In this document: positions 53,097-61,257 of the stretch, one piece after another
Position numbering within the stretch: the first letter of the stretch is position 1
Layout: the number at the start of each line of letters is the position of its first letter
The notes under the pieces: generated by a model
Databases searched by the model: none
What the model saw: the letters and a program-made list of their open reading frames with translations, nothing else
What the model was told of the DNA's origin: nothing
Source of the DNA: Actinomycetota bacterium
GTDB lineage: Bacteria; Actinomycetota; Acidimicrobiia; Acidimicrobiales; Iamiaceae
Length of the DNA stretch: 64,000 nt
Reading direction: 5' to 3'
Assembly: GCA_019639075.1 (NCBI GenBank)
Contig: JAHBSO010000002.1
Span: forward strand, 124,001-188,000
Program-made: the position numbers and the translations under genes

Positions 53097-53729
53097 CTAC
53101 TCCCGGCTGATGCGCAGGAGCCGGTCCTCGGCACCCTCGACCATCACCTCGGTGACCCGCTCGTCGACGTCGTCCCACTCGGTGCGCAGCGCCTTCGACA
53201 TCACGGCGTGCATCAGGTAGAGCGACGAGATGTAGGTCAGCTCGAGGATCTCGAGGTCGTCGAGCTCGCTCCGCAGCGCCTCGAAGACGGCGTCGGGCAC
53301 CCGTCCGAGGTCGAACACGAGGCAGTCGGTGTAGGCGAGGACGGCCCGCTCGATCGGCGAGAAGAGCTCGCTGACGCCCCACGACGGGATCGCCGCGATC
53401 TTCTCGTCGGACACCTCGAGGCCACGGAGCGACTTGCAGTGCTGGGAGAAGACGAACTGGCTCCCGGCGGCCCAGCCGGCCCGGGCCTGGCCGAGCTCGC
53501 GGAGCACCGGGTCGAGCTTGCGGTCGGTGCTCTGGTAGATGCCGAAGCCCTGCACGCAGTGCTCGAGGATCTGCGGCGAGTTGGCGAACGCACACCACCA
53601 GTCGCCGGGCGTCCCGGTGTCGGTGCCCGGCTCGGCGACCGGGTCCCGGTCGCCGAAGAGGAGGTCGTACATGACCTGGACGATCGGAGCGTCGGTCTCG
53701 GAACGGGAGACCTGGTGGAGACGGGGCAT
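53097..53729 (-). CDS. Carboxymuconolactone decarboxylase (CMD/AhpD-like) family protein
   Basis: A 210-residue alpha-helical protein with a double CMD-like layout. VFSQHCKSLRGLEVSDEKIAA resembles the ExxCxxH/HxxC region of AhpD-like proteins, with only one clear Cys in that segment, and SPIERAVLAYTDCLVFD is the typical second helix. A gamma-carboxymuconolactone decarboxylase or peroxidatic role is possible; the family is functionally mixed. It starts ATG 53729 just beyond the divergent promoter region and leads the GntR/HMG-CoA lyase unit. Confidence 0.5.
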   Translation of the reverse strand: MPRLHQVSRSETDAPIVQVMYDLLFGDRDPVAEPGTDTGTPGDWWCAFANSPQILEHCVQGFGIYQSTDRKLDPVLRELGQARAGWAAGSQFVFSQHCKSLRGLEVSDEKIAAIPSWGVSELFSPIERAVLAYTDCLVFDLGRVPDAVFEALRSELDDLEILELTYISSLYLMHAVMSKALRTEWDDVDERVTEVMVEGAEDRLLRISRE

Positions 53730-53766
53730 CGGTGACCTCCGGGGATCACGGGCGAGCGGATCGCTC

Positions 53767-53780
53767 GATTGTGTGCAATC
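53767..53780. promoter_or_regulatory. Candidate GntR operator in the divergent promoter
   Basis: GATTGTGTGCAATC, 5-bp inverted arms (GATTG/CAATC) around TGTG. It is placed 38 bp from the CMD-family start and 67 bp from the CoA-transferase start. The form matches sites of FCD-type GntR proteins, for which an ATTG-N4-CAAT layout is common, so the cluster's own GntR is the natural binder. Confidence 0.5.
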
Positions 53781-53846
53781 CGATGGGCCGCGGTCAAGCG
53801 ATCGGCCTGTTTGCTGGATGTCGCCATCGTCGGGCACCATCTCTGC

Positions 53847-55004
53847 ATGCAATCCTCGACAGGGCCACTCACCGGGATCCGGGTCGTCGAGCTCGGCAAC
53901 TTCATCGCCGGACCGTTCGCCGGCCAGCTCCTCGGCGACTGGGGGGCCGACGTCGTCAAGGTCGAGTCCCCGGGCGACGGCGACCCCATGCGGCACTGGG
54001 GCGTCACCACCGACGAGGGCGACAGCCTCTGGTGGCCGACCATCGCCCGCAACAAGCGCTCGGTCACCGCCGACATGCGGACCGACGAGGGCCGGGCCTT
54101 CGTGCGGGCGCTGCTCGACTCCGCCGACATCGCCGTCGAGAACTTCCGGCCCGGCCGCATGGACGAGTGGGGCCTCGACTACGAAGCGCTGTCGTCGTCG
54201 AACCCCGGGCTGATCCTCGTGCACGTCTCGGGCTACGGCCAGACCGGGCCGCGGGCCGCCGAGGCCGGCTTCGGGTCGATCGGCGAGGCGATGGGCGGCG
54301 TGCGCTACACCACCGGCGACCCCGACCGACCGCCGGCCCGCTGCGGCATCAGCCTCGGCGACTCGCTCGCCGCCATGCACGCGGTGATGGGCGCGCTCGC
54401 CGCGCTCAACGAGCGCCACGCGAGCGGCCGGGGCCAGGAGGTCGACGTCGCCATCTACGAGGCGGTCGCGTCGCTGATGGAGTCGACGATGGCCGACTTC
54501 ACCGTGGGCGGCGTGATCCGCCAGCGCTCGGGCGGCACGCTGCCCGGGGTCGCGCCGGCCAACGCCTACCCCACCGCCGACGGCTCGGAAATTCTGATCG
54601 CCGGCAACGCCGACGGCGTGTTCCGCCGGCTGTGCGCGGCGATGGGCCGGCCGGACCTCGCCGACGACCCCCGGTACGCCGACCACGGGTCCCGGGGCGC
54701 CAACTCGGTCGAGTTGGACGCGTTGGTGGCCGACTGGACCCGCACCGTCGACGCCGACGATCTCTTGTCGCTGCTGGCCGACAGCGGGGTGCCCGCCGGC
54801 CGCGTCTACACCGCGCCCGACATGGTCGCCGACCCGCACTACCTGGCCCGGGACATGGTGCTGCACCGCACCGCGCGCGTCGGCTTCGACCTCCCAATGA
54901 CGGGCGTCGTCCCCCGCTTCTCGCGCACCCCCGGCGAGGTCCGCGACGTCGGCCCCACCTTGGGCGAGCACGACGACGAGGTCCGGGCCGAGCTCGACGC
55001 CTGA
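53847..55004 (+). CDS. Family III CoA-transferase (CaiB/BaiF)
   Basis: A 385-residue CoA-transferase. The N-terminal GIRVVELGNFIAGPFAGQLL and LGDWGADVVKVESP, the central catalytic Asp172 in ISLGDSLAAMHAVMGAL and the later GRGQEVDVAIYEAV are all hallmarks. It moves CoA from succinyl- or other acyl-CoA to a carboxylic acid. Together with the divergent HMG-CoA lyase-type enzyme this suggests breakdown of an acid such as 3-hydroxy-3-methylglutarate; this is inference. ATG 53847 is chosen over the more upstream 53769, which would run into the promoter region. Confidence 0.5.
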   Translation: MQSSTGPLTGIRVVELGNFIAGPFAGQLLGDWGADVVKVESPGDGDPMRHWGVTTDEGDSLWWPTIARNKRSVTADMRTDEGRAFVRALLDSADIAVENFRPGRMDEWGLDYEALSSSNPGLILVHVSGYGQTGPRAAEAGFGSIGEAMGGVRYTTGDPDRPPARCGISLGDSLAAMHAVMGALAALNERHASGRGQEVDVAIYEAVASLMESTMADFTVGGVIRQRSGGTLPGVAPANAYPTADGSEILIAGNADGVFRRLCAAMGRPDLADDPRYADHGSRGANSVELDALVADWTRTVDADDLLSLLADSGVPAGRVYTAPDMVADPHYLARDMVLHRTARVGFDLPMTGVVPRFSRTPGEVRDVGPTLGEHDDEVRAELDA

Positions 55005-55005
55005 G

Positions 55006-55155
55006 GTTTCGACTCCACTCCGCTGCGCTCCGTTCCGCTCAACCAACACAACAGGAGGTCGAGCGAGCGGAGCGAGTCGAAACGCCTGAACGTCGAGCGA
55101 GCGGAGCGAGTCGAAACGCCTGAACGTCGAGCGAGCGGAGCGAGTCGAAAGGCGA
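55006..55155. repeat. TTTCGACTCC repeat with three 34-bp tandem units
   Basis: A left half (TTTCGACTCCACTCCGCTGC start) is followed by 34-bp units at 55058-55091, 55092-55125 and 55126-55155 (GTCGAGCGAGCGGAGCGAGT). It fills the gap between the convergent CoA-transferase and DUF480-methyltransferase genes. Confidence 0.5.
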
Positions 55156-56400
55156 TCAGGTGGGGCGGCGGGCGAGGACGTAGAGGCGCTCGGTCTCGAC
55201 CTCGGCCCCCGGGATGGGGCTGCGGACGTACCACTCGACGTCGACGACCCCTGCCGCGCCCACCGCGTCGAGGACCTCGGACCGCTCGTGGAGCGTGAAG
55301 GACACGTCGACCTCGTGGTCCCACCACTCGGTGAGCCGCCGCACCTCCGGCCCGAGGTGCATGGCCAGCGCCAGCCAACCACCGGGCCGCAGCGCGGCGA
55401 CGAGCGACGCGATCGCCGGACGCAGCTCCGACCCGGCAAGGTGCACGAGCGAGTACCACGCCGCGATCGCCGACCAGCCGGCCGAGCCGTCGGGCGGCGG
55501 GGGCAGGGCGGTGAGGTCGCCGACCGCGAAGGTCAGCTCGGGGCACCGGCGCCGGGCCTCGGCGACCATGCCCGGCGAGAGGTCGAAGCCGGTGACCTCG
55601 GCGCCGGCAGCCGCGAGGTGGAGGGCGACGTGCCCGGGCCCGCACCCGACGTCGACCACCGCTCCCCCATCGGCGAGCCCGACGAGGCGTTCGAGCAGCC
55701 ACCGGTCGAACGGCTTGGCGTCGAGCTCGTCGGCCAGGTGGTCGGCGTAGGTGGCGGCGACCTCGTCGTAGGCGGCCCGCACCCGTTCGTCGCGCGCCCC
55801 CGGACCCTCGGCCAGCACCGCCTCGGTGACCCCGGCCACCGGGGCCGCGGTCGGGGCCGACCCCGTCGGGGCACCGTCCGGAACCTCGACCGGACCGAGC
55901 AGGTGGATCCAGCGGGGATCGTGCTGGCCGGGCTGACGGGGCAGCTCGCGAGTCAACGGCGGATCGAGCGCGGCCAACCGATCGAGCTCGGACTCCACCG
56001 CGGCCCGGTCGGCGAAGCCGTGGAGGCGTTCGGTGCGGGTCTTCAGCTCACCGGCCGAGCACGGGCCGCGGAGCAGGAGGACCGTGAGCACCGCACGGGC
56101 CTCGTCGGCGAGGTCGAGGCGTTCGTCGAGCACCTGGCGGAACTTGATGCTGCGGGCGCCGTGGCTGGCGTGGACCAACCGGGCGAGCCCGCGGGCCTTG
56201 AGCCGGTCGACCGCGTCGAGGATCGTGGCGTCGTCGAAGTCGACCACGGGCTCCCGGCTGCTGCTCTGGTTGCAGGCGGTGCGGAGCGCGTTGAGCGTCA
56301 TCGGGTAGGACGCGGGGACCGTGCGCTCCTTCTCCAGCAGGCTCCCGATCACCCGCTGCTCCACCGCATCCAGCTCGATGCGGGCCTCGTCGCCGTCCAC
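55156..56400 (-). CDS. DUF480 (YceH-like) fused to a SAM methyltransferase
   Basis: A 414-residue fusion. Residues about 1-165 form the DUF480/YceH winged-helix pair (ELDAVEQRVIGSLLEKERTV, PMTLNALRTACNQSSSREPV, YSL-type end). Residues about 210-410 form a class I methyltransferase with VVDVGCGPGHVALHLAA, FDLSPGMVAEARRR and AIAAWYSLVHL. YceH alone is common in proteobacteria and linked to membrane or flagellar phenotypes; the fused methyltransferase is uncommon. It might couple DNA binding or protein contact to methyl transfer, but no target is known. The start is GTG 56400, immediately after PASYPMTL-type DUF480 sequence begins; no upstream in-frame domain is seen. Repeats lie on both sides. 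Confidence 0.5.
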   Translation of the reverse strand: MDGDEARIELDAVEQRVIGSLLEKERTVPASYPMTLNALRTACNQSSSREPVVDFDDATILDAVDRLKARGLARLVHASHGARSIKFRQVLDERLDLADEARAVLTVLLLRGPCSAGELKTRTERLHGFADRAAVESELDRLAALDPPLTRELPRQPGQHDPRWIHLLGPVEVPDGAPTGSAPTAAPVAGVTEAVLAEGPGARDERVRAAYDEVAATYADHLADELDAKPFDRWLLERLVGLADGGAVVDVGCGPGHVALHLAAAGAEVTGFDLSPGMVAEARRRCPELTFAVGDLTALPPPPDGSAGWSAIAAWYSLVHLAGSELRPAIASLVAALRPGGWLALAMHLGPEVRRLTEWWDHEVDVSFTLHERSEVLDAVGAAGVVDVEWYVRSPIPGAEVETERLYVLARRPT

Positions 56401-56426
56401 GCCGCGCACCCTAGGCAAAGGACGAG

Positions 56427-56526
56427 GCTTCGACTGCACTCCGCCCTTCGACTGCGCTCGCTCGCGCTCGCTCCGCTCGAGGAACACGACGTGCTGTTCC
56501 TTGAGCGAGCGAAGCGAGTCGAAAGG
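56427..56526. repeat. TTCGACTGCACTCC repeat, nested copies
   Basis: Two left halves in succession (CTTCGACTGCACTCCG and CCTTCGACTGCGCTCGCTCG) and one complementary right half ending AAGCGAGTCGAAA. It lies upstream of the DUF480-methyltransferase start and downstream of the MarR stop, both on the minus strand. Confidence 0.5.
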
Positions 56527-56534
56527 CGGGGGCG

Positions 56535-57017
56535 TCAGGAGGGCAGGCCGTCGGGCCAGAGGGCCTTGGCGAGGAGGGTGTGGAGCTGGGTGGTCTCCGC
56601 CGCGCTCAGCGCGTCCCACTGGTGCTCGTGGAAGGCCTGGACCCTCGGCGTGACCCGCTCGAAGATCGCGCGGCCCTCGGCGGTCGGGCGCACCAGCACG
56701 CCTCGGCGGTCCTCGGGGTTGCGCATGCGCTCGACGAGCCCGGCCTTCTCCAGCCGGTCGACGAGGCGGGTGGCGTCCGACGCCCGGTTCAGCAGGCCGT
56801 CGGCGACCGCGCCCACCGGCACCCCCGCGTCGGGGTCCTCGCGGAGGCACAGCGTCCAGAGCACGACGTACTGCGCGTGCGTGATGCCCTCGGCCCGGCA
56901 GAGGTCCTCGAGCGAGTCGAGCGCCCGACCGGCGAGGAGCAGCAGGTTGAGGTGCACGTCCCGGGCCCGGGCGACCCGGCGGGTCTCCCCGGTCGCGGTC
57001 GCGGCGGATGGGGTCAC
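56535..57017 (-). CDS. MarR-family regulator of the aromatic operon
   Basis: A 160-residue regulator. The winged helix includes THAQYVVLWTLCLRE, VGAVADGLLNRASDATRLVD and RLEKAGLVERMRNPEDRRG, with the wing at PEDRRGVLV. It is the last gene of the operon starting at 61131 and overlaps the MBL gene (GTGA). MarR proteins in such positions usually respond to the aromatic substrate and act on the operon's first promoter. The palindrome CTGTTGCAACAG at 61190-61201 is a fitting site. Confidence 0.5.
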   Translation of the reverse strand: MTPSAATATGETRRVARARDVHLNLLLLAGRALDSLEDLCRAEGITHAQYVVLWTLCLREDPDAGVPVGAVADGLLNRASDATRLVDRLEKAGLVERMRNPEDRRGVLVRPTAEGRAIFERVTPRVQAFHEHQWDALSAAETTQLHTLLAKALWPDGLPS

Positions 57018-57877
57018 TGGAGCTCCACGGTGTCGAGGTCGTTCCCGACCGTGAGCCGGCCGGCGAACCCACCCTCGCGCACGTCGGTCGCGAAGCCGTC
57101 GACCTCCTCGGCGGTGGTCGGCGGCGGGATGAGGTGGGTGAGCAGCAGGTGACCCACGCCGGCACCGGCGGCCATGGCCCCGAGTGCGACGGTGTCGGCG
57201 TGGTAGTCGAAGATCTGCTCGAACGGCGTGCCGGCGATCAGCTCCGACATCACGCGGGTGCGGCACGCCTCGTGGACGAGCAGGTCGGCGCCGCGGGCCA
57301 GGTCGCGCACCTCGTCGCACACCCGCGTGTCACCGGAGACGACCACGACGGCGGAGGGTGTGGTGACCCGGTAGCCGACGGCCTCGTGCACCGGTTCGTG
57401 GTGCACGGCGACCGCCTCGACCCGCACCGCGCCGTCGTCGCTGCGCCAGACCTCGATCGGCTCGGCCGGTAGCGGGAACGGGCGGACGTCGACCTCCGGC
57501 GGGCCCGGCTGCACGTGCTCGACCCGCAGCGCGATGTCGTCGGCGTACGGGTCGAACATGGTCTCGGCGAACCGGGTGGCCTGGCCCTCGACGGCCACGA
57601 TCGGCAGCGGGCCGGAGGGGTGGAGCGTGCCCTGGATCCACCGGGTCATGGCCAGGTCGGCGAGTCCGACGACGTGATCGCTGTGGGCGTGGGTGATGAA
57701 CACCGCGTCGAGCTCGTGCACGCCGCAGCCCGCCTCGGCGAGCCGCAGCACGGTGCTGCGCCCGGCGTCGAACTGGAGGGCCACGTCGCCGTGGCGGACC
57801 AGCACCCCGGCCCCGGCCCGACCCGGGCTCGGGTGCGGGACGCCGGTGCCGGTGAGGGTGACGGTGGTGGCGGTCAT
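57014..57877 (-). CDS. MBL-fold hydrolase, RNase Z/arylsulfatase-like
   Basis: A 287-residue metallo-beta-lactamase-fold protein. The metal motif is THAHSDHVVGL (about residues 62-72), with further ligands in SGDTRVCDEV, LVHEACRTR and LLTHLIPP. Sequence style fits the broad MBL group that includes RNase Z and arylsulfatases, not lactonases. In this operon it probably hydrolyses an ester, lactone or thioester intermediate of ring-cleavage products, an inference from neighbours. It lies between the FAH-family gene and the MarR gene, with tight spacing. Confidence 0.5.
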   Translation of the reverse strand: MTATTVTLTGTGVPHPSPGRAGAGVLVRHGDVALQFDAGRSTVLRLAEAGCGVHELDAVFITHAHSDHVVGLADLAMTRWIQGTLHPSGPLPIVAVEGQATRFAETMFDPYADDIALRVEHVQPGPPEVDVRPFPLPAEPIEVWRSDDGAVRVEAVAVHHEPVHEAVGYRVTTPSAVVVVSGDTRVCDEVRDLARGADLLVHEACRTRVMSELIAGTPFEQIFDYHADTVALGAMAAGAGVGHLLLTHLIPPPTTAEEVDGFATDVREGGFAGRLTVGNDLDTVELQ

Positions 57878-57887
57878 GGCCGTCCCC

Positions 57888-58724
57888 TCAGACGCAGCGG
57901 TTGCGGATGGTGCCGATGCCCTCGATCCAGGTCTCGAGCACCTGCCCGGGCGCCAGCGCACGCGGTGGTTGGCGGGCCATGCCGACGCCGGCGGGCGTGC
58001 CGGTGAAGATCACGTCGCCGGGCAGCAGCGGCAGGACCGAGGAGAGCTCGGCCACGAGCTGCGGGATGCCGAAGATCAGGTCGCTGGTGCGGTCGTCCTG
58101 CACCGTCTCGCCGTCGACCGAGCATCCCAGGGCCAGGTCGTCGGGGTCGGGCACCTCGTCGGGCGTCACCAGCCACGGCCCCATCGGGCCGTAGCCCCGG
58201 CGGGACTTGCCGAGGGAGAACTGCATGCCGGCGGCGAACTGGAGGGTCCGGTCGCTGATGTCCTGGCCGACGGTGAGGCCGGCGATGTGGGACCAGCCGT
58301 CGGCCTCGGCGACCCGGTCGGCGGCCCGGCCGACGACGGCGACCAGCTCGACCTCCCAGTCGACGGCGTCGCCGACGATCGGAACGTCGTCGTGGGGGCC
58401 GCCGAGCGACGCCGGGTACTTCGTGAAGGTGGCGGGCACCGACGGGATCGCCATGCCCGACTCCTCGGCATGCTTGCGGTAGTTGAGGCCGATGGCGAAC
58501 ACCTGGCGGGGCCGGGGGGCCGGGTTGGCGAGCGCGGCCTCGTCGAGCGCCACGAAGCCGTCGGCGTCGGCGGGCACCGTGGACGCCCAGGCGACGAGGT
58601 CGTCCCACTGCTCGTAGCAGTCCATGGGGTCGGGGCCGAACCGCCCGTCGGACGCGGTGGCGATGTCGAGCGTGCGGTCGTCGACGACGAGCGCGGCCCG
58701 GCCGGCGAGGTTGGCGAGCTTCAT
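57888..58724 (-). CDS. Fumarylacetoacetate hydrolase (FAH) family enzyme
   Basis: A 278-residue FAH-fold enzyme. FAIGLNYRKHAEESG, the metal-binding WEVELVAVVGR acidic segment, GQDISDRTLQF and DVIFTGTPAGVGMARQPP near the end are characteristic. Family members hydrolyse C-C bonds of ring-cleavage diketo acids or hydrate 2-hydroxypentadienoate; in a meta-cleavage operon either is reasonable. The ATG overlaps the stop of the hydroxylase gene (ATGA). It follows the extradiol dioxygenase and hydroxylase genes. Confidence 0.5.
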   Translation of the reverse strand: MKLANLAGRAALVVDDRTLDIATASDGRFGPDPMDCYEQWDDLVAWASTVPADADGFVALDEAALANPAPRPRQVFAIGLNYRKHAEESGMAIPSVPATFTKYPASLGGPHDDVPIVGDAVDWEVELVAVVGRAADRVAEADGWSHIAGLTVGQDISDRTLQFAAGMQFSLGKSRRGYGPMGPWLVTPDEVPDPDDLALGCSVDGETVQDDRTSDLIFGIPQLVAELSSVLPLLPGDVIFTGTPAGVGMARQPPRALAPGQVLETWIEGIGTIRNRCV

Positions 58725-60244
58725 GCGGGGGCTCCTGAGGGTTCGGGGGCGGCGAGCTGGCCGCGGAGTCGGTCGAGGAGGGCCGACGCCCCGGCGGCGT
58801 CGGTGGCGGTGCCGTAGAGGGCGAAGTCGGGACGCTCCAGCGCCCAGGCGACGTCGTGGAGGACGAACCAGGACACCAGATCGCGGTCGGGCGCGTCGGT
58901 CGGCGCCGCGACCACGAGGCCGCCGATCGACCCGAACCACTCCACGAGGGCGGGATCGAGGTCGACCGGGTCGTCGGTGGTGACCAGTCGCCAGCCGACC
59001 CCGTGCACGTCGTCGAACGGTCGACCCTGGTCGAAGCCCTGAGGGAACAGCGAGCCGTGGTGGGGTGAGTCCTCGGCGACGATGCCGGACTCGATGCCGG
59101 GGAAGGGCGGGACCTCGCTGATGGCGTCGGTGACGTCCGCGGCCATGGCCGCGTCGCGCGCCGCCGCCTCCTCGGGATCGGGCACGCAGATGACCTGGCC
59201 GAGGCCGACCGAGAAGTCGATCGCCTGCTTGGCGCTGGGCAGCCGTTCGGTCGTGTACGTGTCGAGCAGCGCGTCGTCGGCGAGGCCGCCAAGCACGAGG
59301 TCGAGCTTCCACGCGAGGTTCGCGGCGTCACGGATCCCCGAGCACATGCCCTGGCCGGCGAACGGCGGCATCTGGTGGGCGGCGTCGCCGGCGAGGAACA
59401 CCCGGCCGGCCCGCCAGTCCTCGGCGTAGCGGGCCTGGAACGTGTAGACGGCGTGCCGTTCGAGGCGGGCGTTGTCGGGGCGGACGTCCCAGTCCTCGAG
59501 CAGCTCCCAGGCCCGGGCCTCGTCGTCGAAGTCCTCGATGTTCTCCTCGGGCAGGCACATGAACTCCCAGCGCCGCCGACCGGGGCCGCCCGAGACCGCG
59601 GTGGTGGGCCGCACCGGGTCGCAGATCTGGAGGTTGATCGGGTCGAACACGCGCTCCTCGTCGAGGATCACGTCGACGATCAGCCAGTCGTAGAAGAAGC
59701 CGAGGTCGACGACACCGAGGCCGACGAGGTCGCGCACGGTGCTGTTGGCCCCGTCGCACCCGACGACGTAGCGGCCGCCGACCGCCGACCCGTCCTCCAA
59801 CTGCACGTCGACCCCGTCGTCGTGCTGGGTGAGGCCCGACACGGCGACGCCGCGGCGGATCTCCAACCCGTCGAGCGATTCGGCCCGCTCGGCCAGCAGC
59901 GCCTCGAACTCGGGCTGGCAGAACATCGACGACTCGGGCCACCCCGACGAGGCGGCCCCGATGCGCCCGAAGCGAAGGAGGACGAGCCCGTCCGCGTTGC
60001 GCCACTCGTAGATCTCGGCCGGCTCGGAGATGGCTCGCAGGTCGTCGCCCAGACCGCAGGACTGGAGGATCCGACCGACCTCGTGGTCGAAGTGCACGGC
60101 CCGGGGCAACGGGTACGGCTCGGGCCACCGCTCGACGACGACCACCGACCGGCCCCGCTGGGCCAGTTGGATGGCGAGGGTGAGTCCGACCGGACCGCAC
60201 CCGACCACGACGACCTCCGCGTCGACCGCTCCGTCCGCGGTCAT
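58721..60244 (-). CDS. FAD-dependent aromatic hydroxylase, MhpA-like
   Basis: A 507-residue class A flavoprotein monooxygenase. The FAD motif is VVVVGCGPVGLTLA (about residues 11-24), the NAD(P)H/FAD motif is VVGCDGANSTVR, and the ribityl-binding segment GDAAHQMPPFAGQGMCSGIR is nearly identical in style to 3-(3-hydroxyphenyl)propionate hydroxylase MhpA. It adds an ortho hydroxyl to a phenolic acid, giving a catechol for the dioxygenase encoded upstream. It overlaps both neighbours by 4 bp. Such enzymes reduce their own flavin, so the divergent flavin reductase is not strictly needed. Confidence 0.5.
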   Translation of the reverse strand: MTADGAVDAEVVVVGCGPVGLTLAIQLAQRGRSVVVVERWPEPYPLPRAVHFDHEVGRILQSCGLGDDLRAISEPAEIYEWRNADGLVLLRFGRIGAASSGWPESSMFCQPEFEALLAERAESLDGLEIRRGVAVSGLTQHDDGVDVQLEDGSAVGGRYVVGCDGANSTVRDLVGLGVVDLGFFYDWLIVDVILDEERVFDPINLQICDPVRPTTAVSGGPGRRRWEFMCLPEENIEDFDDEARAWELLEDWDVRPDNARLERHAVYTFQARYAEDWRAGRVFLAGDAAHQMPPFAGQGMCSGIRDAANLAWKLDLVLGGLADDALLDTYTTERLPSAKQAIDFSVGLGQVICVPDPEEAAARDAAMAADVTDAISEVPPFPGIESGIVAEDSPHHGSLFPQGFDQGRPFDDVHGVGWRLVTTDDPVDLDPALVEWFGSIGGLVVAAPTDAPDRDLVSWFVLHDVAWALERPDFALYGTATDAAGASALLDRLRGQLAAPEPSGAPA

Positions 60245-61131
60245 GCCTGGCGGAGGGGCTGGTGGCCCCAGGCCGAGATGCGGTCGTAGCGCCGGTCGTC
60301 GTCCCAGTCGTCGGTGACCACGCGGGCGCCGTGGCCGACCTCGACCTGGAAGCCGGCGGGGCTCTCGACGTAGAAGCTGAACATCCCGTCGTTGTCGTGG
60401 CGGCCGAGACCGTTCGGGATGTTCAGGTCGCTGGCCCACGCCCGGTCGAACGCGGCGCCGACGTCGTCGCGCTCGTTCGTCTCGAACATGATGTGGTGCA
60501 GCTTCTGCGGGAGCTCGAAGGGCGCGTGCGCCAGCGCGACCGAGTGGTGGCGCTCGTTGCAGTGGAAGAAGTGCACGACCAGCTCGATGCCCGGCGCCAG
60601 CTCCATCTCCAGCCAGTCGGACCGCACCAGGCCGAGCCCCTCGGACAGGAACCGCACCGACTCGTCGAACGCGGTGGTGGCGATGACCACGTGGCCGAAG
60701 CCGACGCCTTCGGTGAAGAAGCCGCCGGGCACGAGCTCGGACTCGAACGGCGCCACCGCGGCGGCGAGGTCGGTGACGACCTCGACCGGCGTGCCCCACG
60801 GCGCGTCGACCGACGCGAGGCGGGCGACCCGCCGGGCCTCACGGTCGTCGGCCGAGCCGTCGCGGGGCTCGAAGCCCGCCGAACGCAATCGAGCGATCGT
60901 GGCGTCGAACGCTGCGTCGTCGGTGGCCTCGAAGCCGACGGCCGCGACGTCGTTCGCCGCGCCGGGGCTGATGATCACCCGCTGCGCCCGGTCGTCGTCC
61001 CGCCAGGTGAGCGCCCCGCGATCCGCCGGTTCCCCGGAGACGAGGCCGATGACCTCGCCGAAGAACGACGAGAGCGCGGACGGTTCCGGCACCTCGATCT
61101 CGATGTAGCCCACCTGCAACTGCCGCTCCAT
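60241..61131 (-). CDS. Extradiol ring-cleavage dioxygenase (type I, VOC superfamily)
   Basis: A 296-residue two-module VOC enzyme of the BphC/HsaC size class that splits a catechol next to its hydroxyls. The Fe(II) ligands are visible in the C-terminal module: His147 (FGHVVIA), His212/213 (LHHIMFET) and Glu264 (GFQVEVG), plus the usual Tyr254. It is first in the operon; the start is ATG 61131 with a 126-bp promoter region upstream that contains a MarR-like palindrome. The order dioxygenase-hydroxylase-FAH hydrolase-MBL-MarR defines a meta-cleavage route; the ring substrate is unknown. Confidence 0.5.
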   Translation of the reverse strand: MERQLQVGYIEIEVPEPSALSSFFGEVIGLVSGEPADRGALTWRDDDRAQRVIISPGAANDVAAVGFEATDDAAFDATIARLRSAGFEPRDGSADDREARRVARLASVDAPWGTPVEVVTDLAAAVAPFESELVPGGFFTEGVGFGHVVIATTAFDESVRFLSEGLGLVRSDWLEMELAPGIELVVHFFHCNERHHSVALAHAPFELPQKLHHIMFETNERDDVGAAFDRAWASDLNIPNGLGRHDNDGMFSFYVESPAGFQVEVGHGARVVTDDWDDDRRYDRISAWGHQPLRQA

Positions 61132-61189
61132 GGCGATCCCCTCGGTCGTCCGACGCCATCGTCGGTTCGATCGTACGCACGCAAAGTAT

Positions 61190-61201
61190 CTGTTGCAACA
61201 G
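61190..61201. promoter_or_regulatory. Candidate MarR operator
   Basis: CTGTTGCAACAG is a perfect 12-bp palindrome in the 126-bp gap between the divergent extradiol-dioxygenase operon and the flavin reductase gene, 58 bp upstream of the former start. The GTTGCAAC core occurs in known MarR sites. The MarR encoded at the operon's end is the likely ligand. Confidence 0.5.
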
Positions 61202-61257
61202 GTTCTTCGGGAACGAGCCCCGGCGGCGAGACGCCCGCCGGCGCTACCGTCCGCGCC

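Noticed and set aside
57014-57877. Assignment as RNase Z
   Set aside because: The metal motif fits, but the tRNA-binding exosite insertion is not seen and the gene sits in a catabolic operon. A hydrolase of small molecules is more likely.
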